A DNA stretch of 64,000 bases, taken from NCBI GenBank assembly GCA_011525915.1, contig WYBM01000069.1:94408-158407 (forward strand), read 5' to 3'. Position numbers and translations under genes: made by a program. Source of the DNA: Ardenticatenaceae bacterium. GTDB lineage: Bacteria; Chloroflexota; Anaerolineae; Promineifilales; Promineifilaceae. The notes under the pieces were generated by a model, which was given only the letters and a program-made list of their open reading frames with translations, was not told the origin of the DNA and did not search any database. Shown here one piece after another: positions 25,439 through 33,578 of this stretch (position 1 is the stretch's first letter; every line of letters begins with the position of its first letter).

Positions 25439-26662
25439 CTACGGTGTCCAGACTACGGCCGGCGGCCAGTTGCCACCACTTACTTCCGCATCTGTAACTT
25501 CGTAGATGCCCAATGCTTCGCCGGTGGCGCAGTCACCCGTTTCGTTGCAGCTCAATGTGCCGGTGATGCCCTGGAAGCCAGAGGTAGCGGTAATAGCGTC
25601 ACGCAGTGCCTGGCGTGGGATTAAAACGGTGCCATCATCACCCACCACAGCCACTTTGGCAATGGCGTCTAACAAGATGTTGGTGGCGTCGTAGGCATGG
25701 GCATGGAAGCCGCTGGGCGGCGCGCCGCCAAACTTTGCATCCCATTTGTCCAACAGCCCCTGATAGGTATCACCCGTGACATAGGGTCCAGAGAGGAACA
25801 TGCCTACAGCCGCCGGACCGGCGCTGGCGGGGAACCCTTCTACCAGCAGACCATCAGCACCAAACAGGGTGGTGTTTTCCAGGCCGGCAATTTCCGCAGA
25901 TTGGGCAGCGATCAGGTCGCCTTCCGGCTGGAAGATGGGGAAATAAAGAACGTCAGGGGCATCGGCAGCCACGTTGGTGAGAATAGGACGCATGTCGGTG
26001 TCTCCGACATTAACAGCACCCTGGAAGGTGACCTCGCCCCCCAGTTCTTTAAACCGGTCCACGAACACGGCCTGAAGGCCGTCGGCGTATGGGCTGCCGT
26101 CATGAATGGTGGCGGCTTTGCGTGCGCCCAGTTCGTTGTAGGCGTAGTCGGCGGCTACGCGGCCCTGGAAGAGGTCATTGTGGGCGGTGCGGTAGTAACC
26201 AGGCTGCCAGGTGCCTTCTTTGTCAGTCAGTGCCGGGGCGGTGTTGGAAGGTGAAATCAGCACCAGGCCAGCTTCACTGATGATGGGCAGGGCGGCAGTA
26301 GCGGCGCTAGAGCAGTTGGTGCCAATAATGCCCACAACCTGGGTATCGGCAGCTACTTTCTGGGCAGCCGTCTGCCCGCCTTCGGCGCTACAGAGCGAGT
26401 CTTCACCTATCAGCTCGATGTCATGGTCAAGTAATTTGCCGCCACGATCATCGATGGCAATTTGTATACCACCACGGGAATCTTCACCCAAAAAGGAAGT
26501 GGCACCGGAAATGGTGAGCATATAGGCCATGCGAATGGGTTCGTCTGGGGCAACCTCTACACAGCCGATGGCGTCTTCACATTCCAGCGGGGCGCCACCA
26601 CAAGCCGCCAGGGCAAATGAAAACAACAAGGCAGCAACAACAAGAAGCAAAAAACGTTTCAT
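25439..26662 (-). CDS. Branched-chain amino acid-binding lipoprotein (LivK/LivJ type)
   Basis: The 407-residue protein has a lipoprotein signal with Cys at 21 (LAAC) and a type I periplasmic-binding fold of the Leu/Ile/Val receptor family: IRMAYMLTISGATSFLGEDSRGGIQIA, then VVGIIGTNCSSAATAALPI, then LISPSNTAPALTD. It captures the substrate outside the cell for LivHMGF. AGGAGGAG precedes the ATG, one of the strongest ribosome-binding sites in the window. It is the first gene of the operon; its ligand could be leucine-like amino acids, but amide or urea binders share the fold. Confidence 0.94.
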   Translation of the reverse strand: MKRFLLLVVAALLFSFALAACGGAPLECEDAIGCVEVAPDEPIRMAYMLTISGATSFLGEDSRGGIQIAIDDRGGKLLDHDIELIGEDSLCSAEGGQTAAQKVAADTQVVGIIGTNCSSAATAALPIISEAGLVLISPSNTAPALTDKEGTWQPGYYRTAHNDLFQGRVAADYAYNELGARKAATIHDGSPYADGLQAVFVDRFKELGGEVTFQGAVNVGDTDMRPILTNVAADAPDVLYFPIFQPEGDLIAAQSAEIAGLENTTLFGADGLLVEGFPASAGPAAVGMFLSGPYVTGDTYQGLLDKWDAKFGGAPPSGFHAHAYDATNILLDAIAKVAVVGDDGTVLIPRQALRDAITATSGFQGITGTLSCNETGDCATGEALGIYEVTDAEVSGGNWPPAVVWTP

Positions 26663-26871
26663 GGGATTCTCCTCCTAACATATATGAAGAAATTTGCTAA
26701 ACAGAATATGGATAAAGGGGTTGGTTAACAAGCGTGTTGTTTAGCGTGATCCAAAATTTTGTCTGTAACCTCACCTCCTTCCTTGTTTTTTCAGGTGTGA
26801 GCAAACCACTTTTGGCGATAGGATTCTATTTGATTATTCCTGGTTGTCAACTTTCGACACGGCCGTGGCTT

Positions 26872-27576
26872 CTATAGCCCTTCTATATCGTCAGGCTTCT
26901 CCGGCAGGGCATCTTCAACGGTTTCTATAAATTCGCCTGTAGCCATAAAAACAACCCGCTCGGCAACATTTGTCACCCGGTCACCAATGCGTTCTAGATT
27001 ATGCCCTACCCAGAGTAAATACGTGGCTCGCCGAATGTAGGCATCGTCACGCATTTCTTCTAAAGATTCTTGAAAAAGCCGGCGATAATGTTTATCCAAC
27101 TTGTCATCACGTTTAATGATCTGGCGGGCCAGCTCCAAATCATGGTTAATGTAAGCCTCTATGGCTGTCTGGAGCATTTTATGGGCCTGTTTTTCCATCT
27201 TGGGCAGTTTGTGCAAAGATTCAATCTCGCTTTCCTCGGCCATACGGGCGACTAGGCGCGCAATACCGGCGGCATGGTCACCCATGCGTTCCAGTTCGAC
27301 GGCAATATGGATGGCCGCAATGACAGTGCGTAAATCCCGGGCGGCAGGGGCTTGTGTCGCCAAAATGGCCAGGCAATCTTCCTCAACAGTGTAGCGCAAA
27401 CGGTTAACTTCATCATCACCCGTAATGACCTGCTGTGCTAAGGGGACATTGCGCTGGTAAAGAGCCAGCATGCCGTTGCTGATGGCCGCATCTACCATGC
27501 TGGAAAGGCGCAGGATATTATCTTTTACTTCTTTAAGTTCTTTATCTAAAATCGAACGATTACCTAAGGAAGACAT
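26872..27576 (-). CDS. phoU: Phosphate signalling protein PhoU
   Basis: The 234-residue protein has two PhoU repeats, each a three-helix bundle, with the metal-binding E/DxxxD-type motifs VELERMGDHAAGIARL and VGHNLERIGDRVTNVAERV. PhoU restrains phosphate uptake and the PhoR signal. No pst or phoR genes lie nearby here. I took the ATG at 27576 with GGAGAG just upstream; an upstream TTG would overlap that site. A 26-bp gap separates it from the MBL-fold gene on the same strand. Confidence 0.95.
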   Translation of the reverse strand: MSSLGNRSILDKELKEVKDNILRLSSMVDAAISNGMLALYQRNVPLAQQVITGDDEVNRLRYTVEEDCLAILATQAPAARDLRTVIAAIHIAVELERMGDHAAGIARLVARMAEESEIESLHKLPKMEKQAHKMLQTAIEAYINHDLELARQIIKRDDKLDKHYRRLFQESLEEMRDDAYIRRATYLLWVGHNLERIGDRVTNVAERVVFMATGEFIETVEDALPEKPDDIEGL

Positions 27577-27602
27577 TTTTCTCTCCAAGAATACGTGGCT
27601 GT

Positions 27603-28289
27603 TCAGGTACGTCTGAGCGTGTTGAAGGCTGCCATTAAGTCATCAGAAGTGTGGCCGCTCAGGGGACGGCCGTGCCCACAAGCCAACACGGCGGGCGCCA
27701 ATGTCAGCAGAACCATGGCCGAACGATTAGCCGCTTCCTGATCCGCTGTGATCCGTTTAGGCGTAAGGTTGATACGGCCTTTTCTGGTATTGAGGGCATC
27801 GCCGACAAACAAAATGCCTGGCTGCGGGCAATAAAATGAATGATGGTCCAGGGTGTGGCCAGGTGAGGCCATAACCTGTACACCACCTAAAAAGGGCAGC
27901 CGGTCGCCATCGTGGATGATGTGAATGGTTTCTACGGCTACAGCCTGGTATTTAAGGAAATGGTCCACCACATATTGGGCATACCAGGGCATGTGGCGCG
28001 GCGAGGCTCCCTTGACCAGCAGGTCAGCCGTTTCTTCACCGGCGTAAACCTTCGCGCCTGTGGCCCGTTGAATGGCCGCCAGGCTGCCCGCATGATCCAG
28101 GTCAGCATGGGTGATAAGAATTTGGTGTAAATCGGTAAACGGCCGTCCTATCTGTTCGATCTTGTCCAGTACCAATTTTTCTTTTTTAGGCATGCCAGCA
28201 TCAACCAGAGTCAAACCATCCTCTGCCACACACAGATACATGTTGACGCCACCCGCTTCTATACAATGTATGCCTGGTAAAACTTCCAT
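27603..28289 (-). CDS. MBL-fold metallo-hydrolase
   Basis: The 228-residue protein has the metallo-beta-lactamase motif ILITHADLDHAGS, with later H in SPGHTLDHHS and D in FVGDALN. These bind two zinc or iron ions. The fold is used by glyoxalase II, RNases and thioesterases, among others. The catalytic set is complete but no subfamily stands out. The start was taken at the ATG 15 bp inside an in-frame GTG, since the GTG lies in a dispersed-repeat-like stretch. It precedes phoU on the same strand, with no visible functional link. Confidence 0.9.
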   Translation of the reverse strand: MEVLPGIHCIEAGGVNMYLCVAEDGLTLVDAGMPKKEKLVLDKIEQIGRPFTDLHQILITHADLDHAGSLAAIQRATGAKVYAGEETADLLVKGASPRHMPWYAQYVVDHFLKYQAVAVETIHIIHDGDRLPFLGGVQVMASPGHTLDHHSFYCPQPGILFVGDALNTRKGRINLTPKRITADQEAANRSAMVLLTLAPAVLACGHGRPLSGHTSDDLMAAFNTLRRT

Positions 28290-28337
28290 ATTGTCAATGG
28301 TCACTGGTCAATTGTCAATCAATCCAACCGCATCCGG

Positions 28338-29063
28338 TCAGGCCGCAGCTTCCGCATCCTCTACTAAATGCCCTGCTTTTTGGTCAAAGGCGGCACGAAT
28401 TGCATCGTAGTCAGTTGGCGGCATCTTGTCACGCTTTTGTTGTTTTAAGAAGCCCTTCACCTTGGTGTAGTGGAGCGCAGGAATGCTAGAACCCTTTAAA
28501 TCCAGGTTCTTTAATCCCTTGGTGGTAAAAACAATCAACGCCGCCATGGGCACTTCGGCCACGTCTGGGGCATTTTTCTTCAAAAAGTTGGCCATAAGGC
28601 CAATATGATGTTCGGCTTCCTTGGTGGGGTTGCCCAAGTTTTCTTGCCCAAAAAAACGGCGCAGTCCCAGCCCAGATTGCCGCCATTTATCATCCTGCAC
28701 GCTAATTTGCCCCCCTTGATATTTGGCAATAAGGACCACAATGCCGCTGGGCAGCAAAAGCACATGCGGTGTGGGCAGAATGTAGTGATAAAGACGGCCG
28801 TCTTTGGCTGCCTTGGCTAACGCCTCATCTAAAACTTCGTCCGGGCGTGGCCGGCGCAGGTAGCGGTTGGCAAAATAAATGCCCACCTGGGACAACACCC
28901 AGCCCACCAGCAGCGCCGCCAACTGCACCCAAAGCACATCTTCGGGGTCTCCTACAAAAATCAATACCATGCCCCCCAGCAGCGCCGCCATACCGGCAAA
29001 ACTGGTAACCTGGCCGATGGTACGAAACCGGGCAATCTTTTGGTAGTCACGTACTATAATCAT
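28338..29063 (-). CDS. NERD-like membrane-anchored protein
   Basis: The 241-residue protein has two transmembrane helices (about residues 20-60), then a soluble domain beginning DGRLYHYILPTPHVLLLPSGIVVLIAKYQGG, like the start of the nuclease-related NERD domain. I do not see the full catalytic set of NERD nucleases, so activity is uncertain. The C terminus is charged and ends in Ala-rich sequence. It lies 18 bp after fabF on the same strand, but nothing links it to fatty acid synthesis. It may be a cytoplasmic-facing membrane protein of unknown role. Confidence 0.65.
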   Translation of the reverse strand: MIIVRDYQKIARFRTIGQVTSFAGMAALLGGMVLIFVGDPEDVLWVQLAALLVGWVLSQVGIYFANRYLRRPRPDEVLDEALAKAAKDGRLYHYILPTPHVLLLPSGIVVLIAKYQGGQISVQDDKWRQSGLGLRRFFGQENLGNPTKEAEHHIGLMANFLKKNAPDVAEVPMAALIVFTTKGLKNLDLKGSSIPALHYTKVKGFLKQQKRDKMPPTDYDAIRAAFDQKAGHLVEDAEAAA

Positions 29064-29080
29064 AATCAGCGATAGGGCAT

Positions 29081-30373
29081 TTAGCCCTTATCATCTCCAT
29101 TTGTATATGTCCCCATCACCAGGCACGCATTCTGCCCGCCCAGGCCAAAGGAGTTAGAAAGCGCCACGTGCAGTTCGGCTGGTCGGGGGGCATTGGGGAC
29201 GTAATCCAGGTCACATTCCGGGTCTGGGGTTTCATAATTCCATGTAGGGGGGATGATGCCTTGCTGCAAAGCGCAAATGCTCATGATCGCTTCTATGGCC
29301 CCGGCCCCACCCATGGCATGACCGAAGATCGACTTGTTACTGCTAACCGGAATTTCATACGCCCGTTCGCCAAACAGCCGCTTAATTGCGTATGTTTCGG
29401 TTTTATCATTCATAGGCGTGCCCGTCCCATGAGCATTGATGTAATCTACATCTTTTGTGGTGACGGCAGCATCATCCAGAGACCATTTCATGGCCCGTAA
29501 GGCGCCCATGGCGTCTGGGTCTTGGGCAGCCACATGGAAGGCGTCAGACGAGGAAGCATGGCCCAGCAGTTCCGCGTAGATACGGGGAGCCCGGCGGGCC
29601 AGGGCATGGTCCAGGCGCTCAATGACCATCACACCTGCCCCTTCACTGAGGATGAAACCATCCCGATCTTTTTCAAACGGCCGTGACGCCCTTTCGGGGG
29701 CATCATTAAATGCCGTAGACAGCGCCTGCATTCGGCCAAAACCCACAATAGCCGCTTCAATGATCAGCCCTTCCGCCCCCCCACAAATGACCACATCTGC
29801 CCGGCCCTGGCGAATAAACTCCATCGCCTCGCCAATGGCTTGGGTGCCTGTGGCACAGGCGGCGTTTACGGTGGCCACCGGCCCCTGGGTTTGGGCCAGC
29901 AGGCTGATATGGTACGTGGGCATGTTCGGCAGAAAGCCGGTCATGGCAAAGGGACTAACACGGCCGTAACCCTTGGCCTTTAAGACTTCCCACTGCTCAA
30001 AGGCCACGTCAATGCCCCCTACACCCACGCCAATGGCCGTAGCCCCACGTTCCGGGTTTGGCACTTTTTCGTCGGCCAGGCCGGCGTCAGCCAACGCCTG
30101 TCGTGCAGCAGCTACGGTTAATTGAGACACTCGTGACATGCGCCGTGCTTCTTTAAAATCAATGTACAGCCGGGGATCAAACCCTTTCACTTCGCCGGCG
30201 ATCTGCCAGGGGTAGCCACTGGCATCAAACTGGGTGATGGGGCCGATGCCGGAACGGCCGTCCAGCAGCCCGGCCCATGTTTCGGCCACCGTATGCCCTA
30301 CCGGGCTCATCACCCCCATGCCTGTGACCACCACCCGTGGGCGACCCTTTGTGTCAAATGTGTTTATCTCCAT
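29081..30373 (-). CDS. fabF: Beta-ketoacyl-ACP synthase II
   Basis: The 430-residue protein has the Cys-His-His triad of KAS II: VNAACATGTQ, NAHGTGTPMNDKTE and SNKSIFGHAMGGAGA. It extends acyl chains with malonyl-ACP in the cytoplasm. The ATG at 30373 is preceded by AAGAGGG; an in-frame upstream start 19 codons earlier lacks support. It follows plsX on the same strand, with a hairpin repeat in the gap. The pair links fatty acid elongation to phospholipid synthesis. Length is typical. Confidence 0.96.
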   Translation of the reverse strand: MEINTFDTKGRPRVVVTGMGVMSPVGHTVAETWAGLLDGRSGIGPITQFDASGYPWQIAGEVKGFDPRLYIDFKEARRMSRVSQLTVAAARQALADAGLADEKVPNPERGATAIGVGVGGIDVAFEQWEVLKAKGYGRVSPFAMTGFLPNMPTYHISLLAQTQGPVATVNAACATGTQAIGEAMEFIRQGRADVVICGGAEGLIIEAAIVGFGRMQALSTAFNDAPERASRPFEKDRDGFILSEGAGVMVIERLDHALARRAPRIYAELLGHASSSDAFHVAAQDPDAMGALRAMKWSLDDAAVTTKDVDYINAHGTGTPMNDKTETYAIKRLFGERAYEIPVSSNKSIFGHAMGGAGAIEAIMSICALQQGIIPPTWNYETPDPECDLDYVPNAPRPAELHVALSNSFGLGGQNACLVMGTYTNGDDKG

Positions 30374-30397
30374 TGTCACGCCCTCTTTCAGTTGAGC

Positions 30398-30454
30398 AAA
30401 TCGCACACAATTGGTGCGCTGGATTTGCAAAAACTTTGTGCGGTTTACCTGATG
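30398..30454. repeat. Dispersed hairpin repeat, copy 2
   Basis: Positions 30426-30454 are an exact inverted copy of 7253-7281. Positions 30398-30410 pair imperfectly with 30435-30446 to form a hairpin. The repeat overlaps the last codons and stop of plsX (which ends at 30445), so part of it is coding. Confidence 0.7.
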
Positions 30455-31434
30455 CCTTCTTCAATCGCCTGCACCACACCGCTCTGCACCACTACCCGTG
30501 CCTGGCTCACCGCTTGCTTGATAGCATAGGCTCCCGAACGGCCGTGGCCAATAATGACAACCCCATTCACCCCTAACAGTGGCGCGCCGCCCACTTCTTC
30601 CGGGTCTAACTGCCGCCGTACCCGGCCAAACGCCGGCCGCGCCAGCAAACCGCCGATGATAGTGCGCGGCCCGGCCATCAACTCTTCCCGAATGGTGTCA
30701 GACATATATTTAGCGATCGCTTCTGACGTTTTCATGATCAGGTTGCCGGAAAAGCCATCGGTCACGGCCACGTCAGCCGCCCCGCTCATAAACTCTTTGG
30801 GCTCGATATTGCCTACATAATTTAAGCCGCTGGCTTGCAGCAAGGCGCCAGATTCTTTTACCAGTTCTGTACCTTTGCCTTCTTCTTCGCCATTAGAAAT
30901 AAGGCCCACCCGCGGATTTTCCACAAGATGTACCCGTTCCATATAAATGCTGCCCATGATGGCAAACTGCAACAGGAACTCTGGTTTACAATCTGCATTA
31001 GCGCCACTATCAATAAGAAACGGCCGTTCCTTAATGGGGAACACTACCCCTAACCCCGGTCGCTTGATCCCGGCGATACGGCCCACACCTACAGCGCGCA
31101 AAGTGGCAATGGCCAATACTGCCCCCGTATTCCCAGCAGTGACCAACGCATCGGCTTTACCATCACGCACCAGGGCCAACCCCACATGCAGTGAAGAGGC
31201 TGGTTTGCCTTTGACCACTTCCGAAGGTTTATCTGTCATGGTCACTTCTTCAGGCGCATGACATACCTCCAACGACAGCCCGGCCGTGTCATGCTTGGCC
31301 AGTTCCGCTGCCAGGCGCACCTGGTCACCCACCAGGATCATGGTCTCGCCGAATTCACGCGCAGCCAATACGGCCCCGGCCACGTCCGGCTCTGGCCGAT
31401 TATCACTGCCCATCGCATCTACTACAATACGCAT
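30445..31434 (-). CDS. plsX: Phosphate acyltransferase PlsX
   Basis: The 329-residue protein matches PlsX: MRIVVDAMGSDNRPEP at the start, then SVVEGKPASSL-like SEVVKGKPASSL, VTAGNTGAV and later ADVAVTDGFSGNLIMKT. It makes acyl-phosphate from acyl-ACP, the donor for PlsY. Together with fabF downstream it forms a lipid synthesis pair. The last three codons and stop lie inside the dispersed hairpin repeat, so its C terminus (GIR) was partly shaped by that element. The start was confirmed by the conserved N terminus. Confidence 0.96.
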   Translation of the reverse strand: MRIVVDAMGSDNRPEPDVAGAVLAAREFGETMILVGDQVRLAAELAKHDTAGLSLEVCHAPEEVTMTDKPSEVVKGKPASSLHVGLALVRDGKADALVTAGNTGAVLAIATLRAVGVGRIAGIKRPGLGVVFPIKERPFLIDSGANADCKPEFLLQFAIMGSIYMERVHLVENPRVGLISNGEEEGKGTELVKESGALLQASGLNYVGNIEPKEFMSGAADVAVTDGFSGNLIMKTSEAIAKYMSDTIREELMAGPRTIIGGLLARPAFGRVRRQLDPEEVGGAPLLGVNGVVIIGHGRSGAYAIKQAVSQARVVVQSGVVQAIEEGIR

Positions 31435-31545
31435 AAAACCTCATACACCTGACTGGTCTAAAATTTGGCGGATTCTATCGGTGGGTGAAGGTTAACGCAA
31501 ATGACCTCTTTTGCCTGGCTGCTTAAAACGCAGCACATTTGCCGC

Positions 31546-31573
31546 TTGACATGGTGCGTAGAATAAGTATAAT
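31546..31573 (+). promoter_or_regulatory. Sigma-70 promoter of the ars operon
   Basis: TTGACA (31546-31551), a 16-bp spacer and TATAAT (31568-31573) match the consensus perfectly. Transcription would start at about 31580, leaving a 5' leader of about 30 nt with no visible Shine-Dalgarno sequence before the arsR ATG. Confidence 0.82.
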
Positions 31574-31581
31574 GAGTGACG

Positions 31582-31607
31582 TATAGATAAACTTCAATAT
31601 GTTCATA
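31582..31607. promoter_or_regulatory. Putative ArsR operator upstream of arsR
   Basis: The 19-bp block at 31582-31600 matches the block at 32048-32066 in 17 of 19 positions (consensus TATAGAYAAACTTMAATAT). It is followed by an ATATG-TT-CATAT inverted repeat (31596-31607). It sits between the start of transcription and the arsR ATG, ideal for repression. Confidence 0.65.
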
Positions 31608-31609
31608 TA

Positions 31610-31900
31610 ATGGATTCTGTAACTTTTGGTAAAGCTATCGCCGACGAAACCCGGCAAAAAATCATGCGGCTGCTCTGCTGTCAGTGGCTGTGCGTCAGTG
31701 ACGTCGTAGAGCAGTTGGGTAATGTCACGCAGCCTACGGTGTCACACCACCTGGGCATCTTACGTGACGCCGGGCTGGTACACGCCCGCCGTGACGGTAA
31801 ACAGATATATTATTCGCTTAATCAGGCCGCCGTTGCTGTTTGCTGTGGAGCCATTATGCAGATATTTGCGCCTGAAGTTCAAGTAGATATTGGCCAGTAA
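31610..31900 (+). CDS. arsR: ArsR/SmtB family metalloid-sensing repressor
   Basis: The 96-residue winged-helix protein has the ArsR recognition region NVTQPTVSHHLGILRDAGLV. Candidate arsenite ligands are C23/C24 and C28 (CCQWLC) near the N terminus and the vicinal pair C78-C79 near the C terminus, an arrangement akin to C-terminal-CC ArsR proteins. It lies behind a consensus promoter and operator. The downstream arsM and methyltransferase are the probable regulon. Arsenite binding should release DNA. The protein lacks an obvious Shine-Dalgarno site. Confidence 0.92.
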   Translation: MDSVTFGKAIADETRQKIMRLLCCQWLCVSDVVEQLGNVTQPTVSHHLGILRDAGLVHARRDGKQIYYSLNQAAVAVCCGAIMQIFAPEVQVDIGQ

Positions 31901-31930
31901 GTGATGGGAAATGGGCGCGCGCATGTTCCC

Positions 31931-32024
31931 GTCATTGACTGGTATCAGTGAACAGTTTTCAGTGCTGGCCTATCTTTGGAAATAATCTACTGCACACTGG
32001 TTGTTGACTTCTGACTTACTGGAT
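31931..32024. repeat. Dispersed ACTGAAAACTG-type repeat, copy between arsR and arsM
   Basis: The stretch 31953-32015 matches 38276-38338 without gaps in 55 of 63 positions. It is built from short CAGTTTTCAGT / ACTGGTTACTGAC words. Other copies or fragments lie at 37117-37213, 53425-53466 and 63836-63876. It separates arsR from arsM without an obvious terminator. Confidence 0.75.
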
Positions 32025-32047
32025 TAGGCTCTTTTTTTAACCAAACA

Positions 32048-32072
32048 TATAGACAAACTTAAATATATCGAT
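32048..32072. promoter_or_regulatory. Putative second ArsR operator upstream of arsM
   Basis: The block 32048-32066 repeats the arsR operator block (17/19 identical) and continues into the palindrome ATATCGATAT (about 32065-32074). GGAGG for arsM follows immediately. It implies direct control of arsM by ArsR. Confidence 0.62.
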
Positions 32073-32085
32073 ATGGAGGCTCAAG

Positions 32086-32913
32086 ATGACAACGTTATCT
32101 CCCGAACAAATTCATGAAGAGGTGAAGGCCCGCTACGGCCGTCTGGCCAGCGAATTTAAGGTAGATGTGGCTGCGGCCAATACCCAGGCCGCGGCCAATA
32201 CGCAGGCCGGCACCTGTTGTGGCGACACGGTAAGCGACGGCTTCTGTGGCACGGAGTTTTACGACGTAGACGTCAGCAGCCTGCCTGCTGACGTCACCGG
32301 CCTATCCCTGGGCTGCGGGGACCCTATTGCCATTGCCGAACTGCAGCCAGGCCAGACGGTGGTGGATTTAGGTTCTGGCGGCGGCATTGACTGCTTCCTG
32401 GCCGCACAGCGGGTAGGTGAGACGGGTCATGTCATTGGCATAGACATGACCGAGGTGATGCTGGAAAAGGCCAACCGCAACAAAGAAAAGGTAGGGGCAG
32501 CCAACGTGGAATTTCGCTATGGCCACATCGAAAACCTGCCCATTGATGACAACACCGCAGACGTGATCATCTCTAACTGTGTTATCAACCTCAGCCCAGA
32601 CAAAACGGCCGTCTTTCGCGAGGCTTTCCGTGTACTCAAACCAGGGGGCAAGGTAGCGGTGTCTGACATGGTAACCCAGGGCCAGTTCACCCCTAAGGAA
32701 CGCGCCGACATGTCCCTTTGGGCAGGCTGCATCACCGGTGCCGAAGATGTGGCAGATTATGTGGCCTGGATGCAGGCGGCCGGTTTCCACCACATTTCTA
32801 TCCGTGACAAAGCCAACCCAGACGTAGAATTGGCCGGCCTACCTAAAGACATGGGACCGGCCAGAATTTTTAGTGCCCGGATCACGGCCGTGAAGCTGTC
32901 AGGAGAACTATGA
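32086..32913 (+). CDS. arsM: Arsenite S-adenosylmethionine methyltransferase
   Basis: The 275-residue enzyme methylates arsenite using SAM. Motif I is VVDLGSGGGIDCFLA; LSLGCGDP precedes it. The three Cys that bind As(III) are probably C77, C165 (SNCVINLS) and C215 (WAGCITGAE). An additional CC pair lies at C44-C45. A short internal duplication, AANTQA-AANTQA, at residues 29-41 is absent from most homologues. GGAGG precedes the ATG. It overlaps the next gene by 4 bp (ATGA), so they are coupled. Confidence 0.95.
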   Translation: MTTLSPEQIHEEVKARYGRLASEFKVDVAAANTQAAANTQAGTCCGDTVSDGFCGTEFYDVDVSSLPADVTGLSLGCGDPIAIAELQPGQTVVDLGSGGGIDCFLAAQRVGETGHVIGIDMTEVMLEKANRNKEKVGAANVEFRYGHIENLPIDDNTADVIISNCVINLSPDKTAVFREAFRVLKPGGKVAVSDMVTQGQFTPKERADMSLWAGCITGAEDVADYVAWMQAAGFHHISIRDKANPDVELAGLPKDMGPARIFSARITAVKLSGEL

Positions 32914-33578
32914 CCACCTCTCACACCCCTATTCTGCCTGCCAAAGTGGGCAAAGAACAAATTCCTCTCGTTTACAAAAGTAAAGCAGCGGTGTATGACT
33001 ATTGGGGGCGGCTGACCGAATCCAAAGCCCAGGCCCGCTGCCTGGAACTGGCGCACATTCAGAATGGCGAAGCCGTGCTGGAAGTAGCCGTAGGCACCGG
33101 GTTAACCTTTCAGCGTATTTTGCAGCAGAACCCCCACGGCCGTAACGAAGGCCTTGATCTGACAGAAGCCATGCTGGACAAAGCACGGCAAAAGGCAGCC
33201 GCAGCCGGCACCACCAATTACCGGCTGCAGGTCGGTGACGCCTATGCTCTGGATTTTGCTGACGCCACTTTTGACTTGCTCGTCAATAATTACATGTTTG
33301 ACCTGCTGCCGGAAGAACATTTTGGTCAGGTGCTGGCCGAATTTAACCGGGTGTTAAAACCTGGTGGGCGGCTGGTATTGGTGAATATGGCCAAAGGTGA
33401 GCGCTGGTACAGCCAGATTTGGGACGCCATTTATCGTGTTCAACCGGCGGCTATGGGCGGCTGCCGTGGGGTGGCCCTGCTGCCTTACGTACAGGCCGCC
33501 GGGTTTGGCCAAACCCAACGCTACTATCTCAGCCAGATGACCTTCCCTTCGGAGATCATTTACGGGGTAAAAAAGTAG
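32910..33578 (+). CDS. Class I SAM-dependent methyltransferase, second in the ars operon
   Basis: The 222-residue protein has a Rossmann methyltransferase fold: VLEVAVGTGLTFQRIL is motif I and FDLLVNNYMFDLLPEE the motif IV region, with VLKPGGRLVLVNM later. It starts in the arsM stop (ATGA). The family resembles UbiE/MenG-type methyltransferases but I cannot name it. Position suggests a role in arsenic methylation or in detoxifying a related compound; this is inference. The Cys that bind arsenic in ArsM are not conserved here. Its 3' end overlaps the convergent STAND gene by 23 bp. Confidence 0.88.
   Translation: MTTSHTPILPAKVGKEQIPLVYKSKAAVYDYWGRLTESKAQARCLELAHIQNGEAVLEVAVGTGLTFQRILQQNPHGRNEGLDLTEAMLDKARQKAAAAGTTNYRLQVGDAYALDFADATFDLLVNNYMFDLLPEEHFGQVLAEFNRVLKPGGRLVLVNMAKGERWYSQIWDAIYRVQPAAMGGCRGVALLPYVQAAGFGQTQRYYLSQMTFPSEIIYGVKK

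Noticed and set aside
28290..28304. GTG start for the MBL-fold gene
   Set aside because: It lies in a repeat-like CAGTGACCATTGACAAT stretch; the ATG at 28289 is simpler and keeps all conserved residues.
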